Shown: positions 16,369-25,175 of the stretch, one piece after another
How positions within the stretch are numbered: the first letter of the stretch is position 1
Layout: the number at the start of each line of letters is the position of its first letter
Source of the DNA: Mycobacterium heidelbergense
Lineage (GTDB): Bacteria; Actinomycetota; Actinomycetes; Mycobacteriales; Mycobacteriaceae
Direction: 5' to 3'
Length of the DNA: 64,000 nucleotides
Assembly (NCBI RefSeq): GCF_010730745.1
Contig: NZ_AP022615.1
Span: 3,038,001 to 3,102,000 of the forward strand
The notes under the pieces: generated by a model
What the model was told of the DNA's origin: nothing
What the model saw: the letters and a program-made list of their open reading frames with translations, nothing else
Databases searched by the model: none
Translations under genes and position numbers: made by a program

Positions 16369-18033
16369 TCAGCTGACCCGGCCGCGCTCGGTTCGGTAGC
16401 GACGCACCAGCGCGTCGGTCGAGCTGTCCGACTGCGGCGCCGGCGAGGCGTCGGAGGTGATCACCGGGAGCAGCGCCTTGGCCTGCGTCTTGCCCAGCTC
16501 CACACCCCACTGGTCGAAGGAGTCGATGCCCCAGATCACGCCCTCGGTGAACACCTGATGCTCGTAGAGCGCGATCAGCTGGCCCAGCACCGAGGGCGTG
16601 AGCCGGTCGGCCAGGATCGACGTCGACGGCCGGTTACCGGGCATCACCTTGTGCGGCACGATGTCGGCGGGCGTGCCTTCGGCCGCAATCTCTTCGGCGG
16701 TTTTGCCGAACGCCAGCACCTGGGTCTGGGCGAAGAAGTTGCTCATCAACAGGTCGTGCATGCTGCCCGTGCCCTCGACCGTGGCGAGGTCGTCGAGGGG
16801 CTGGCTGAAGCCGATGAAATCGGCCGGCACCAGCCGGGTGCCCTGGTGCAGCAACTGATAGAAGGCGTGCTGGCCGTTGGTTCCCGGTTCGCCCCAAAAG
16901 ATTTCGCCGGTGTCGGTGGTGACCGGCGTGCCGTCGGCGCGAGTCGACTTGCCGTTGGATTCCATCGTCAGCTGTTGCAGATAGGCCGCAAAACGCGCCA
17001 GGTCGTTGGAATACGGCAGCACGGCACGCGATTGCGCGTCCATGAAGTTGGAGTACCACAGCCCGATCAGGCCCAGCAGGACGGGCGCGTTGGACTCCAG
17101 CGGCGCCGTCCTGAAATGCTCGTCCACGATGTGGAATCCGGACAGAAAATCGGCGAACGCCTCCCGGCCGATGGCGGCCATCAACGACAGCCCGATCGCC
17201 GAATCGACCGAGTAACGCCCGCCGACCCAATCCCAGAACCCGAACATGTTGTCGGTGTTGATGCCGAAGTCGTCGACCAGGCGCTCGTTGGTGGAGACGG
17301 CCACGAAATGCTTGGCCACCGCGGAGTCGCCGAGCGCGTCGGTCAGCCAGCGGCGCGCCGCGGTCGCGTTGGTCAGCGTCTCCAGGGTGGAGAAGGTTTT
17401 CGACGCGACGATGAAAAGCGTTGTGGCGGGGTCTAAGTCGGCCAGCTTTGCGATCAGGTCGGCGGGGTCGACGTTGGAGACGAAGCGCGCCGAAATTCCC
17501 GCGTCCGCATAGTGGCGCAGCGCCTGATAGACCATCACCGGACCCAGGTCCGACCCGCCGATCCCGATGTTGACGACGGTGCTGATCCGTTTCCCGGTGG
17601 CCCCCGTCCATTCACCGCTGCGCAACCTGTCGGTGAAGTCGCCCATGGCGTCCAGCACGGCGTGGACGTCCTCGACGACGTTTTGGCCGTCCACGACCAG
17701 CTCGGCGTCCCGGGGCAGCCGCAGCGCGGTGTGCAGCACCGCGCGATCCTCCGAGGTGTTGATGTGCACGCCGGAGAACATCTGGTCGCGGCGCTCCTCG
17801 AGGTTAGCCGTGCGGGCCAGATCGATCAGTAGCCGCAGCGTCTCTCGGGTGATGCGGTGTTTGCTGTAATCGATGTAGAGGTCGCCGACCGTAGCGGCGA
17901 GTTCGCGCCCGCGATCGGGGTCGTCGGCGAAGAACTGCCGTAGATGGGTCTGGCCGATGTGTTCGTGATGCCTGCGCAGGGCGTCCCACGCCGGGGTGGC
18001 GGTGATGTCGGGGATGGTGTGCACGGAGGTCAT
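16369..18033 (-). CDS. pgi: Glucose-6-phosphate isomerase
   Basis: Interconverts glucose-6-phosphate and fructose-6-phosphate in the cytosol; 554 residues, the usual length. Signatures: GIGGSDLGPVMVYQAL (phosphate-binding part), ASKTFSTLETLTN, the catalytic region GGRYSVDSAIGLS, and the C-terminal PGI signature SFDQWGVELGK. Starts at ATG 18033. Convergent with the SDR; downstream of, and in the same direction as, chorismate mutase, 55 bases from its stop, so read-through from that gene is possible. Fructose-6-phosphate made by the polyol operon at 2.5-4.9 kb would enter metabolism here. Confidence 0.97.
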   Translation of the reverse strand: MTSVHTIPDITATPAWDALRRHHEHIGQTHLRQFFADDPDRGRELAATVGDLYIDYSKHRITRETLRLLIDLARTANLEERRDQMFSGVHINTSEDRAVLHTALRLPRDAELVVDGQNVVEDVHAVLDAMGDFTDRLRSGEWTGATGKRISTVVNIGIGGSDLGPVMVYQALRHYADAGISARFVSNVDPADLIAKLADLDPATTLFIVASKTFSTLETLTNATAARRWLTDALGDSAVAKHFVAVSTNERLVDDFGINTDNMFGFWDWVGGRYSVDSAIGLSLMAAIGREAFADFLSGFHIVDEHFRTAPLESNAPVLLGLIGLWYSNFMDAQSRAVLPYSNDLARFAAYLQQLTMESNGKSTRADGTPVTTDTGEIFWGEPGTNGQHAFYQLLHQGTRLVPADFIGFSQPLDDLATVEGTGSMHDLLMSNFFAQTQVLAFGKTAEEIAAEGTPADIVPHKVMPGNRPSTSILADRLTPSVLGQLIALYEHQVFTEGVIWGIDSFDQWGVELGKTQAKALLPVITSDASPAPQSDSSTDALVRRYRTERGRVS

Positions 18034-18088
18034 GGTTCGACCCTAATGGGGGCCGACGCGATGGAGCCAGGGCTGGGAGGCCCGGCGA

Positions 18089-18406
18089 TCAGTGGCCGAG
18101 CCGGCCCCTACCCAATCGCAACAGCAGCATCGCGAGATCCTTACCCTCGGGACCGAGCTCGCTGTAGCGCTCGATGACCTTCATCTCGCGGCTGTGGACC
18201 AACCTGGTGCCGCCGGAGGCCATTCGGGCCTTGCCGATCGCCTGGGACACCTCGGCGCGGCGCTTAACCGCGGCAAGGATTTCGGCGTCCAGGCGGTCGA
18301 TCTGCAGCCGCAACTCTTCGATGTCGGCTGCCTGTTCGGTATCGATCATCTCGATGTCCATTTCTGCTAACTCCGCGTTCTCGTGATGTGGGGGTTCTGG
18401 TCTCAT
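18089..18406 (-). CDS. Cytosolic chorismate mutase (AroQ class)
   Basis: Converts chorismate to prephenate, the branch step to phenylalanine and tyrosine. 105 residues starting at ATG 18406 (MRPEPPHHENAELAEMD), which agrees with the remembered M. tuberculosis Rv0948c. The AroQ helical motifs are present: LRLQIDRLDAEILAAVKRRAEVSQAIGKAR, then RLVHSREMKVIERYSELG and the C-terminal LLLRLGRGRLGH, which in the homologue contacts the DAHP synthase that activates it. The frame stays open about 100 codons upstream, but that stretch is the untranslated leader holding the attenuator described separately. The ribosome site is weak (GAGG 12 bases before the start). Confidence 0.95.
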   Translation of the reverse strand: MRPEPPHHENAELAEMDIEMIDTEQAADIEELRLQIDRLDAEILAAVKRRAEVSQAIGKARMASGGTRLVHSREMKVIERYSELGPEGKDLAMLLLRLGRGRLGH

Positions 18407-18423
18407 CCGGTATCGGGCCTCAC

Positions 18424-18465
18424 AAAAGAGACGAGCCCCGTATCCGGAAGCGGACCACGGGGCTC
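18424..18465 (-). terminator. Intrinsic terminator-like hairpin in the chorismate mutase leader
   Basis: On the minus strand an eight-base stem GAGCCCCG/CGGGGCTC (plus positions 18458-18465 and 18433-18440), continued inside by TCCG-CTTC-CGGA, is followed at once by GTCTCTTTT. A long GC-rich stem abutting a T-tract is a textbook intrinsic terminator, which is uncommon in mycobacteria. It ends 18 bases before the ATG of chorismate mutase, so it would block that gene's own transcript unless prevented from forming. Confidence 0.75.
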
Positions 18466-18508
18466 TGCGAAAGCAGCTAGACCACGGGCACCGCTGGCCG
18501 GTACCCGT
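18465..18508 (-). promoter_or_regulatory. Upstream leader hairpins of the chorismate mutase attenuator
   Basis: Minus strand, 5' to 3': ACGGGTACC-ggccagc-GGTGCCCGT (plus 18508 to 18484), nine pairs with one G-T wobble; then CTGC-TTTC-GCAG (18476 to 18465), directly abutting the terminator stem. The first stem lies inside the leader-peptide frame and its 5' arm begins at the Tyr codon of FFYGY, so a ribosome stalled there would open it. A strong competing antiterminator helix is not obvious; AGCGG in the first loop can pair with CCGCT inside the terminator. Confidence 0.6.
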
Positions 18509-18536
18509 AGAAAAATCGATGCTGCGCGTTGAGCAC
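18477..18536 (-). CDS. Putative 19-residue aromatic leader peptide before chorismate mutase
   Basis: GTG CTC ... GTC TAG encodes MLNAQHRFFYGYRPAVPVV. Four of five successive codons (Phe-Phe-Tyr-Gly-Tyr) specify the end products controlled by chorismate mutase. An in-frame stop lies seven codons upstream of the GTG, and a TTG directly before it is an alternative start. The codons overlap the first leader hairpin and the peptide ends one base before the second one. This is the arrangement of a classical amino-acid attenuator (pheA type). A good ribosome site is not visible; translation could be leaderless. Seen: codons and structures. Inferred: regulation. Confidence 0.6.
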   Translation of the reverse strand: MLNAQHRFFYGYRPAVPVV

Positions 18537-18690
18537 CAACCGAGTGTGCCACTAATGGGCGCGTGCGCGCAAAAAGCGAGGCGCAAAACGGGCCCTTGAG
18601 CTGCGAGGAGCGGTGCGGCCCCGCCGCGCTTCGGTCGTGGACGGCCTGGCCGGCGGGGCTGTCGGTCGGCGGCGGTAAATTTGGACCGAC

Positions 18691-21024
18691 ATGAGCGTTC
18701 ACGCAACCGACACCAAGCCCGCCCCCGAAGCGGATCGACTGCTCGACGGCCTCAACCCACAACAGCGCCAGGCGGTGGTCCACGAGGGTTCGCCGCTGCT
18801 GATCGTCGCGGGCGCGGGCTCGGGAAAGACGGCGGTGCTGACGCGCCGCATCGCCTACCTGATCGCGGCCAGGGGCGTCGGCGTCGGCCAGATTCTGGCC
18901 ATCACGTTCACCAACAAGGCCGCCGCCGAGATGCGCGAGCGCGTGGTGCGGCTCATAGGAGCCCGCACCGCGCCGGCCATGTGGGTGTCCACCTTCCACT
19001 CCACCTGCGTCCGCATCCTGCGCAGCCAGGCGTCCCTCGTCGAGGGCCTCAACTCCAACTTCTCGATCTATGACGCCGACGACTCGCGGCGTCTGCTGCA
19101 GATGATCGGCCGCGACATGGGGCTCGACATCAAGCGCTATTCGCCGCGCCTGCTGGCCAACGCCATCTCCAATCTGAAGAACGAGTTGATCGACCCCGAC
19201 CAGGCCGTGACCAACCTGTCGGATGACTCCGACGAGCTGAGCCGCACCGTGGCCAGCGTCTACGGCGAATACCAGCGTCGGCTGCGGGCGGCCAACGCGC
19301 TGGACTTCGACGACCTGATCGGCGAGACCGTGGCGGTGCTGCAGGCCTTCCCGGAGATCGCCGGGTACTACCGGCGCCGCTTCCGGCACGTGCTGGTCGA
19401 CGAGTACCAGGACACCAACCACGCCCAGTACGTGCTGGTGCGGGAATTGGTCGGTCGCGACGTTCCACAAGACCAGGCCTCGCCCGATGACGTGCCGCCG
19501 GCCGAATTGTGCGTGGTCGGCGATGCCGATCAGTCGATCTACGCGTTCCGCGGCGCCACCATCCGCAACATCGAGGACTTCGAGCGCGACTATCCCGACG
19601 CGACAACCATTCTGCTGGAACAGAATTACCGCTCGACGCAAAACATTCTGTCGGCGGCCAACTCGGTGATCGCCCGCAACACCGGACGCCGGGAAAAGCG
19701 GCTGTGGTCCGACGCCGGTGACGGTGAGCTGATCGTCGGCTACGTCGCCGACAACGAGCACGACGAGGCCAGGTTCGTGGCCGAAGAAATCGACGCGCTC
19801 GCCGAGCGGGGTGAGATCACCTACAACGATGTCGCCGTCTTCTATCGCACCAACAACTCGTCGCGGTCGTTGGAAGAGGTTTTCATCCGCGCCGGGATCC
19901 CGTACAAAGTCGTTGGGGGAGTGCGCTTTTACGAACGCAAGGAGATCCGCGACATCGTCGCCTATCTGCGGGTGCTGGACAACCCCGGTGACGCCGTCAG
20001 CATGCGCCGCATCCTCAACACGCCGCGGCGCGGCATCGGCGATCGGGCTGAGGCCTGCGTGGCGGTGTACGCCGAGAACACCGGCGCCAGTTTCGCCGAC
20101 GCGCTTGTGGCCGCGGCCGAAGGCAAGGTGCCGATGCTGAATACCCGCGCGGAGAAGGCGATCGCCGGTTTCGTCGAGCTGCTCGACGACCTGAGGGGCC
20201 ACCTCGACGACGACCTCGGTGAGCTGGTCGAGTTGGTGCTCGAACGCAGCGGATACCGCAGCGAGCTGGAGTCCTCCACCGATCCGCAGGAGTTGGCCCG
20301 GCTGGACAACCTCAACGAATTGGTCGGCGTCGCACACGAGTTCAGCGCCGATGAGGCCAACGCGGTCGCTTTACAGGCCCCGGACGACGAAGACGTGCCG
20401 GACACCGGTGCGCTGGCGGCGTTCTTGGAGCGGGTGTCGCTGGTGGCCGACTCCGACGAAATCCCCGAGCACGGCGCCGGCGTGGTCACGCTGATGACGC
20501 TGCACACCGCAAAGGGTTTGGAGTTTCCGGTGGTGTTCGTCACCGGCTGGGAGGACGGGATGTTCCCGCACATGCGGTCGTTGGACAACCCCACCGAACT
20601 CTCCGAGGAACGCCGGCTGGCCTACGTCGGCATCACCCGGGCCCGTCAGCGGCTGTACGTGAGCAGGGCCATCGTCCGGTCGTCCTGGGGACAGCCGATG
20701 CTCAACCCGGAATCGCGCTTCCTGCAAGAGATCCCCCAGGGGCTCATCGACTGGCGGCGCAGCGCTCCCGCGTCGTCGTTCAGCGCGCCGGTGAGCGGTG
20801 CCGGACGGTTCGGCGCGCCGCGCCCGTCGCCCACCCGCTCGGGATCTGGCAAGCGCCCGCCGCTGGTGCTGGAGCCCGGCGACCGGGTGACTCACGACAA
20901 GTACGGGCTGGGCCGCGTCGAGGAAGTCTCTGGCGTCGGCGAATCGGCGATGTCGCTGATCGACTTCGGCAGCTCGGGACGGGTCAAGCTGATGCACAAC
21001 CACGCCCCGATCAGCAAGCTCTAA
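18691..21024 (+). CDS. uvrD1: ATP-dependent DNA helicase UvrD1
   Basis: Superfamily 1A 3'-5' helicase of nucleotide excision repair; 777 residues. All motifs are visible: Q-motif LNPQQRQAV, Walker A GAGSGKTAVLTRR (41-53), Ia AITFTNKAAAEMRERV, Walker B VDEYQDTN, III GDADQSIYAFRGA, IV EQNYRST, V TLHTAKGLEFPVVF, VI YVGITRARQRLYV. The C-terminal about 100 residues (ALEPGDRVTHDKYGLGRVEEVSGVG in the reading VLEPGDRV...) form the Tudor-like domain that in UvrD/PcrA contacts RNA polymerase. In mycobacteria Ku stimulates UvrD1 (family knowledge). ATG start; divergent from the chorismate mutase leader. Confidence 0.96.
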   Translation: MSVHATDTKPAPEADRLLDGLNPQQRQAVVHEGSPLLIVAGAGSGKTAVLTRRIAYLIAARGVGVGQILAITFTNKAAAEMRERVVRLIGARTAPAMWVSTFHSTCVRILRSQASLVEGLNSNFSIYDADDSRRLLQMIGRDMGLDIKRYSPRLLANAISNLKNELIDPDQAVTNLSDDSDELSRTVASVYGEYQRRLRAANALDFDDLIGETVAVLQAFPEIAGYYRRRFRHVLVDEYQDTNHAQYVLVRELVGRDVPQDQASPDDVPPAELCVVGDADQSIYAFRGATIRNIEDFERDYPDATTILLEQNYRSTQNILSAANSVIARNTGRREKRLWSDAGDGELIVGYVADNEHDEARFVAEEIDALAERGEITYNDVAVFYRTNNSSRSLEEVFIRAGIPYKVVGGVRFYERKEIRDIVAYLRVLDNPGDAVSMRRILNTPRRGIGDRAEACVAVYAENTGASFADALVAAAEGKVPMLNTRAEKAIAGFVELLDDLRGHLDDDLGELVELVLERSGYRSELESSTDPQELARLDNLNELVGVAHEFSADEANAVALQAPDDEDVPDTGALAAFLERVSLVADSDEIPEHGAGVVTLMTLHTAKGLEFPVVFVTGWEDGMFPHMRSLDNPTELSEERRLAYVGITRARQRLYVSRAIVRSSWGQPMLNPESRFLQEIPQGLIDWRRSAPASSFSAPVSGAGRFGAPRPSPTRSGSGKRPPLVLEPGDRVTHDKYGLGRVEEVSGVGESAMSLIDFGSSGRVKLMHNHAPISKL

Positions 21025-21026
21025 TC

Positions 21027-21088
21027 CGCCGAACGTGTTCTCAGGGCGAGGTTTTCGCGAATTTCTCGCCCTGAGAACACGCTCGGCG
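21027..21088. terminator. 24-base inverted repeat after uvrD1
   Basis: CGCCGAACGTGTTCTCAGGG continues to GCGAG (21027-21050) and pairs with 21065-21088 with one mismatch in 24, around a 14-base loop. It starts three bases after the uvrD1 stop and faces the convergent membrane-protein gene (stop 21169). The strongest hairpin in the window; likely bidirectional terminator. Confidence 0.75.
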
Positions 21089-21168
21089 CGGGCGGCGGCG
21101 CGGGCGGCGCGGCGCGGGTGGGGCGGGTGGCTTGGCGCGGGAGGAACCGCGGGCGGGGCCTCGCCTCG

Positions 21169-21723
21169 TCAGGCCTGCAGCCAGCGTTTGGTTTGCGGGT
21201 GCATGGCCAGCACGACGCTGGCGACCGGCAGCACCCAAAGGACGTAAACGATCCACGCGACGCGCGCGCCCGCGATGAACACGCCGCCGTAGGTCAGCAC
21301 CGCGACCACCGCGCCGGCCACGATCAGGTACCGCCCCAGCGGCCGACGCCGCAGCAACATGATCACGCCCGACACGGTCGTGATCGCAAACACCAGGGCG
21401 AGAAAGGCGACCGCGAGGCAAAACAGGCGGTCGGTTCTCCACCAGCCGGCGATCAGGTCGGTGGCCACCACCGACGTGGCCCACCCGCTGACGATGCTGA
21501 CCGCCGCGGCGGCGACGGCGGTCCGGCCGCTCGACTCGCCGCCCACACCCAGTCCGACCGTGCCGGGCGCGGGCTGTCGGGGAATCTGGGTGGTCGGGTT
21601 CTCGGGCACGACGGGCATCGGCCCGGTCGGTGCCCGCCGGATGATCCGCGTGTGAGATTCGGAGGGCGGCGCGGCAGGCTCGGGCGGGGGTGCGGCGGCA
21701 GGGGGGTCGTTGGGCGCGGTCAC
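21169..21723 (-). CDS. Small Pro/Ala-rich four-helix membrane protein
   Basis: 184 residues from GTG 21723, two bases after the stop of the M23 peptidase; this start is chosen over the longer frame that overlaps the peptidase. A proline-rich cytoplasmic N-terminus (about 1-75, PPAAAPPPEPAAPP) precedes about four membrane segments (AVAAAAVSIVSGWATSVVA, LFCLAVAFLALVFAITTVSGVIMLL, YLIVAGAVVAVLTYGGVFIAGA, VAWIVYVLWVLPVASVVLA). No enzyme motif. Coupling to a cell-wall peptidase suggests an envelope role; function unknown. Confidence 0.75.
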   Translation of the reverse strand: MTAPNDPPAAAPPPEPAAPPSESHTRIIRRAPTGPMPVVPENPTTQIPRQPAPGTVGLGVGGESSGRTAVAAAAVSIVSGWATSVVATDLIAGWWRTDRLFCLAVAFLALVFAITTVSGVIMLLRRRPLGRYLIVAGAVVAVLTYGGVFIAGARVAWIVYVLWVLPVASVVLAMHPQTKRWLQA

Positions 21724-21724
21724 C

Positions 21725-22834
21725 TCAGCCAGCGTAGTTGCCGACGTTAAGTCCACGCTTTGCGAGCCATGGGACCGGGTCGATCCTTTCGGTGCCGTTC
21801 TGCAGCACCTCGAAGTGCAGGTGCGGGCCGGTGGAATTGCCCCGGTTGCCCATGGTGGCTATCTGGTCGCCGGCCATCACGCGCTGGCCGACGCTGACCA
21901 GCGTGGTGTTGATGTGGCCGTAGAGCGTGACCGTGCCGTCGGCATGGCGCAGCTTGACCAGCATCCCGTAGCCGGCGGCCGGCCCGGCCTCGACGACGAC
22001 ACCGTCGGAGACCGCGACGATCGGTGTCCCGATCGAGTTGGCGAGGTCGATACCGGCGTGCAGCACACCCCAGCGGTAGCCGAAGTTGGAGGTGAAGATG
22101 CCCTTCGTCGGCATGACATAGAGCGGTTGCTGCAACCGCGCCTCGCGCTGAGCGCGATCGTTCGCGAACGCCAGGCCCTTGGCGAGCTCCTGGTTGTGCA
22201 CCGCGGCATTCGCCGCCGGTTGGACCGCGATCACCTGCGCCCCGCGGACGGTGTTGCTGCCCGCCCCGCCCGTCAGCGCCGACGCGTTGGCGGTCAGCAC
22301 GGCCTCGGGTTTCGGCGTATCGGCATGGCTGGTCACCGTGTGGGCCGCCGCGGCCGCCGCGCCGGCGGCCATCGCCGAGATCAGCAGGCGGCCCTTTGCC
22401 GCGCTGGTCGGCTGCTTCCGATGCTGGCCGCCGCGCCGTATCACGGGGATGACGTCGGTGATGTCCGAATAATAGGAACGACGGGCGTCGGCGTCGGGCA
22501 GGGATCTCACCGGGACCGGCACTGCCAGCTGGAGCGGGCCCAGATCGTCGACGTCGTGCAGATCGTCAAGCTCGGGGGCGAGCAGGACCTGGGCTTCGTT
22601 GTCGAAGGTCGAGTCATTGCTGAAGTCCAGGTCGCTCAGGTCGCCCCACTCATCGACGAAGTCCAGGTCGTCGAAGTCGAACCCGTCGAGCGGAAGGATC
22701 TCGGTGACTTCGTTTGGGTGGGGTTCCGTCCACCGGGCACCCGCCGCGCGACCCACTCTCACCACGCCGGTTTTGGCGGTAGAACGAGCGAAACGGTGCT
22801 GGGACAAGCTGAAATGTCCTCGTATCGTGACCAT
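21725..22834 (-). CDS. Membrane-anchored M23 (LytM-type) metallopeptidase
   Basis: 369 residues. A long acidic cytoplasmic N-terminal region (about 40-110, rich in Asp: DFDDLDFVDEWGDLSDLDF) precedes a single hydrophobic anchor (GRLLISAMAAGAAAAAAHTV, about 147-166), a short extracytoplasmic linker and a C-terminal M23 domain. Zinc ligands are visible in FGYRWGVLHAGIDLA (HxxxD) and HLHFEV (HxH), both intact, so hydrolysis of peptidoglycan cross-bridges is possible. Counterpart Rv0950c (recalled) is a little shorter. The 244-base upstream region is shared with sucC and holds a CRP-type palindrome 78 bases from this start. Confidence 0.9.
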   Translation of the reverse strand: MVTIRGHFSLSQHRFARSTAKTGVVRVGRAAGARWTEPHPNEVTEILPLDGFDFDDLDFVDEWGDLSDLDFSNDSTFDNEAQVLLAPELDDLHDVDDLGPLQLAVPVPVRSLPDADARRSYYSDITDVIPVIRRGGQHRKQPTSAAKGRLLISAMAAGAAAAAAHTVTSHADTPKPEAVLTANASALTGGAGSNTVRGAQVIAVQPAANAAVHNQELAKGLAFANDRAQREARLQQPLYVMPTKGIFTSNFGYRWGVLHAGIDLANSIGTPIVAVSDGVVVEAGPAAGYGMLVKLRHADGTVTLYGHINTTLVSVGQRVMAGDQIATMGNRGNSTGPHLHFEVLQNGTERIDPVPWLAKRGLNVGNYAG

Positions 22835-22911
22835 AACGTTATCTGGACCTTAAGGAAGGTATCCGCTCACCGACCGGGCTGGCAACCGTGGGGCAAAAAC
22901 CGGACCAATAT

Positions 22912-22927
22912 TGTGATTTGGATCACG
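22912..22927. promoter_or_regulatory. CRP/Cmr-type palindrome TGTGATTTGGATCACG
   Basis: Matches TGTGA-N6-TCACA at 9 of 10 fixed positions (last base G for A). It is 78 bases from the M23 peptidase start and 152 bases from the sucC start, in the region the two divergent genes share. In mycobacteria the cAMP receptor protein (Rv3676 family) uses this motif. Confidence 0.7.
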
Positions 22928-23078
22928 TTTAAGGGCCGCCGGTATGCCGTGAGTTGTGCCACATCGGTGGACGCGACGGTAGCAGCCGTCGGACGGGTGG
23001 ATACAGTGCCAGCGTGCGAGTTGCCGATCGGCACCGCCCACGTATAGGCCTAGCAAGTCAAGCGAAGACAGTGAGCCC

Positions 23079-24242
23079 ATGGACCTTTTCGAGTATCAAG
23101 CAAAAGAGTTGTTCGCCAAACACAACGTACCGAGCACGCCCGGTCGGGTGACCGACACCGCCGAGGGCGCCCGGGCCATCGCCGAGGAGATCGGTCACCC
23201 GGTGATGGTCAAGGCGCAGGTGAAGGTGGGGGGCCGGGGCAAGGCCGGCGGCGTCAAATACGCCGCGACGCCCGACGACGCCTACGAGCACGCCAAGAAC
23301 ATCCTCGGCCTGGACATCAAGGGTCACGTCGTGAAGAAGCTGCTGGTCGCCGAGGCCAGCGACATCGCCGAGGAGTACTACATCTCCTTCCTGCTCGACC
23401 GCGCCAACCGCACCTACCTGGCGATGTGCTCGGTCGAGGGCGGCATGGAGATCGAAGAGGTGGCCGCCACCAAGCCCGACCGGCTCGCCAAGGTTCCCGT
23501 GGACGCCGTCACGGGCGTCGACGTGGCGACCGCGCGTTCCATCGCCGAGCGGGGCCACCTGCCGGCCGAGGTGCTCGACGCGGCCGCGGTCACCATCTCC
23601 AAGCTGTGGGAGCTCTTCGTCGGCGAGGACGCCACGCTGGTCGAGGTCAATCCGTTGGTGCGCACGCCCGACAACCGGATCCTGGCGCTGGACGGCAAGG
23701 TCACGCTCGACGCCAACGCCGACTTCCGCCACCCCGATCACGCCGAGTTCGAGGACCGCGACGCCACCGATCCGCTGGAGCTCAAGGCCAAGGAGCACGA
23801 CCTCAACTACGTCAAGCTCGACGGGCAGGTCGGCATCATCGGCAACGGCGCGGGCCTGGTCATGTCGACCCTCGATGTGGTCGCGTACGCCGGTGAGAAG
23901 CACGGCGGAGTCAAGCCGGCCAACTTCCTCGACATCGGCGGCGGCGCCTCGGCGGCGGTCATGGCCGCCGGGCTGGACGTGGTGCTGAACGACAAGCAGG
24001 TCAAGAGCGTGTTCGTCAACGTCTTCGGCGGGATCACCGCGTGCGACGCCGTCGCCACCGGGATCGTCAAGGCGCTGGAAATCCTCGGCGACGAGGCCAA
24101 CAAGCCGCTGGTGGTGCGCCTCGACGGCAACAACGTCGAGGAAGGCCGTCGCATCCTGGCCGAGGCCAACCACCCGCTGGTGACGCTGGTGCCGACGATG
24201 GACGAGGCCGCCGACAAGGCCGCCGAACTGGCGAGCGCCTGA
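23079..24242 (+). CDS. sucC: Succinyl-CoA synthetase beta subunit
   Basis: ATP-grasp subunit that, with SucD, couples succinyl-CoA cleavage to nucleotide triphosphate formation in the TCA cycle. 387 residues. MDLFEYQAKELFAKHNVP is the conserved N-terminus; VKAQVKVGGRGKAGGVK and GNGAGLVMSTLDVV are nucleotide- and CoA-side motifs; FLDIGGGASAAVM and NVFGGITACDAVA complete the family. Followed by sucD after 18 bases. Probable regulation by the CRP-type site upstream. Confidence 0.97.
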   Translation: MDLFEYQAKELFAKHNVPSTPGRVTDTAEGARAIAEEIGHPVMVKAQVKVGGRGKAGGVKYAATPDDAYEHAKNILGLDIKGHVVKKLLVAEASDIAEEYYISFLLDRANRTYLAMCSVEGGMEIEEVAATKPDRLAKVPVDAVTGVDVATARSIAERGHLPAEVLDAAAVTISKLWELFVGEDATLVEVNPLVRTPDNRILALDGKVTLDANADFRHPDHAEFEDRDATDPLELKAKEHDLNYVKLDGQVGIIGNGAGLVMSTLDVVAYAGEKHGGVKPANFLDIGGGASAAVMAAGLDVVLNDKQVKSVFVNVFGGITACDAVATGIVKALEILGDEANKPLVVRLDGNNVEEGRRILAEANHPLVTLVPTMDEAADKAAELASA

Positions 24243-24260
24243 CGAAAGGACTTTCTCACT

Positions 24261-25163
<903 letters not shown>

Positions 25164-25175
25164 CGGGTTTCGCAC

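Noticed and set aside
18407..18706. In-frame 100-codon N-terminal extension of chorismate mutase
   Set aside because: It would translate the leader hairpins and terminator; the M. tuberculosis protein starts at the downstream ATG, and the extension is Arg/Pro/Cys-rich shadow sequence.
22835..22990. Possible c-di-AMP (ydaO-type) riboswitch before the M23 peptidase
   Set aside because: Such switches precede wall hydrolases in some actinobacteria, but I could not find the conserved core sequence.
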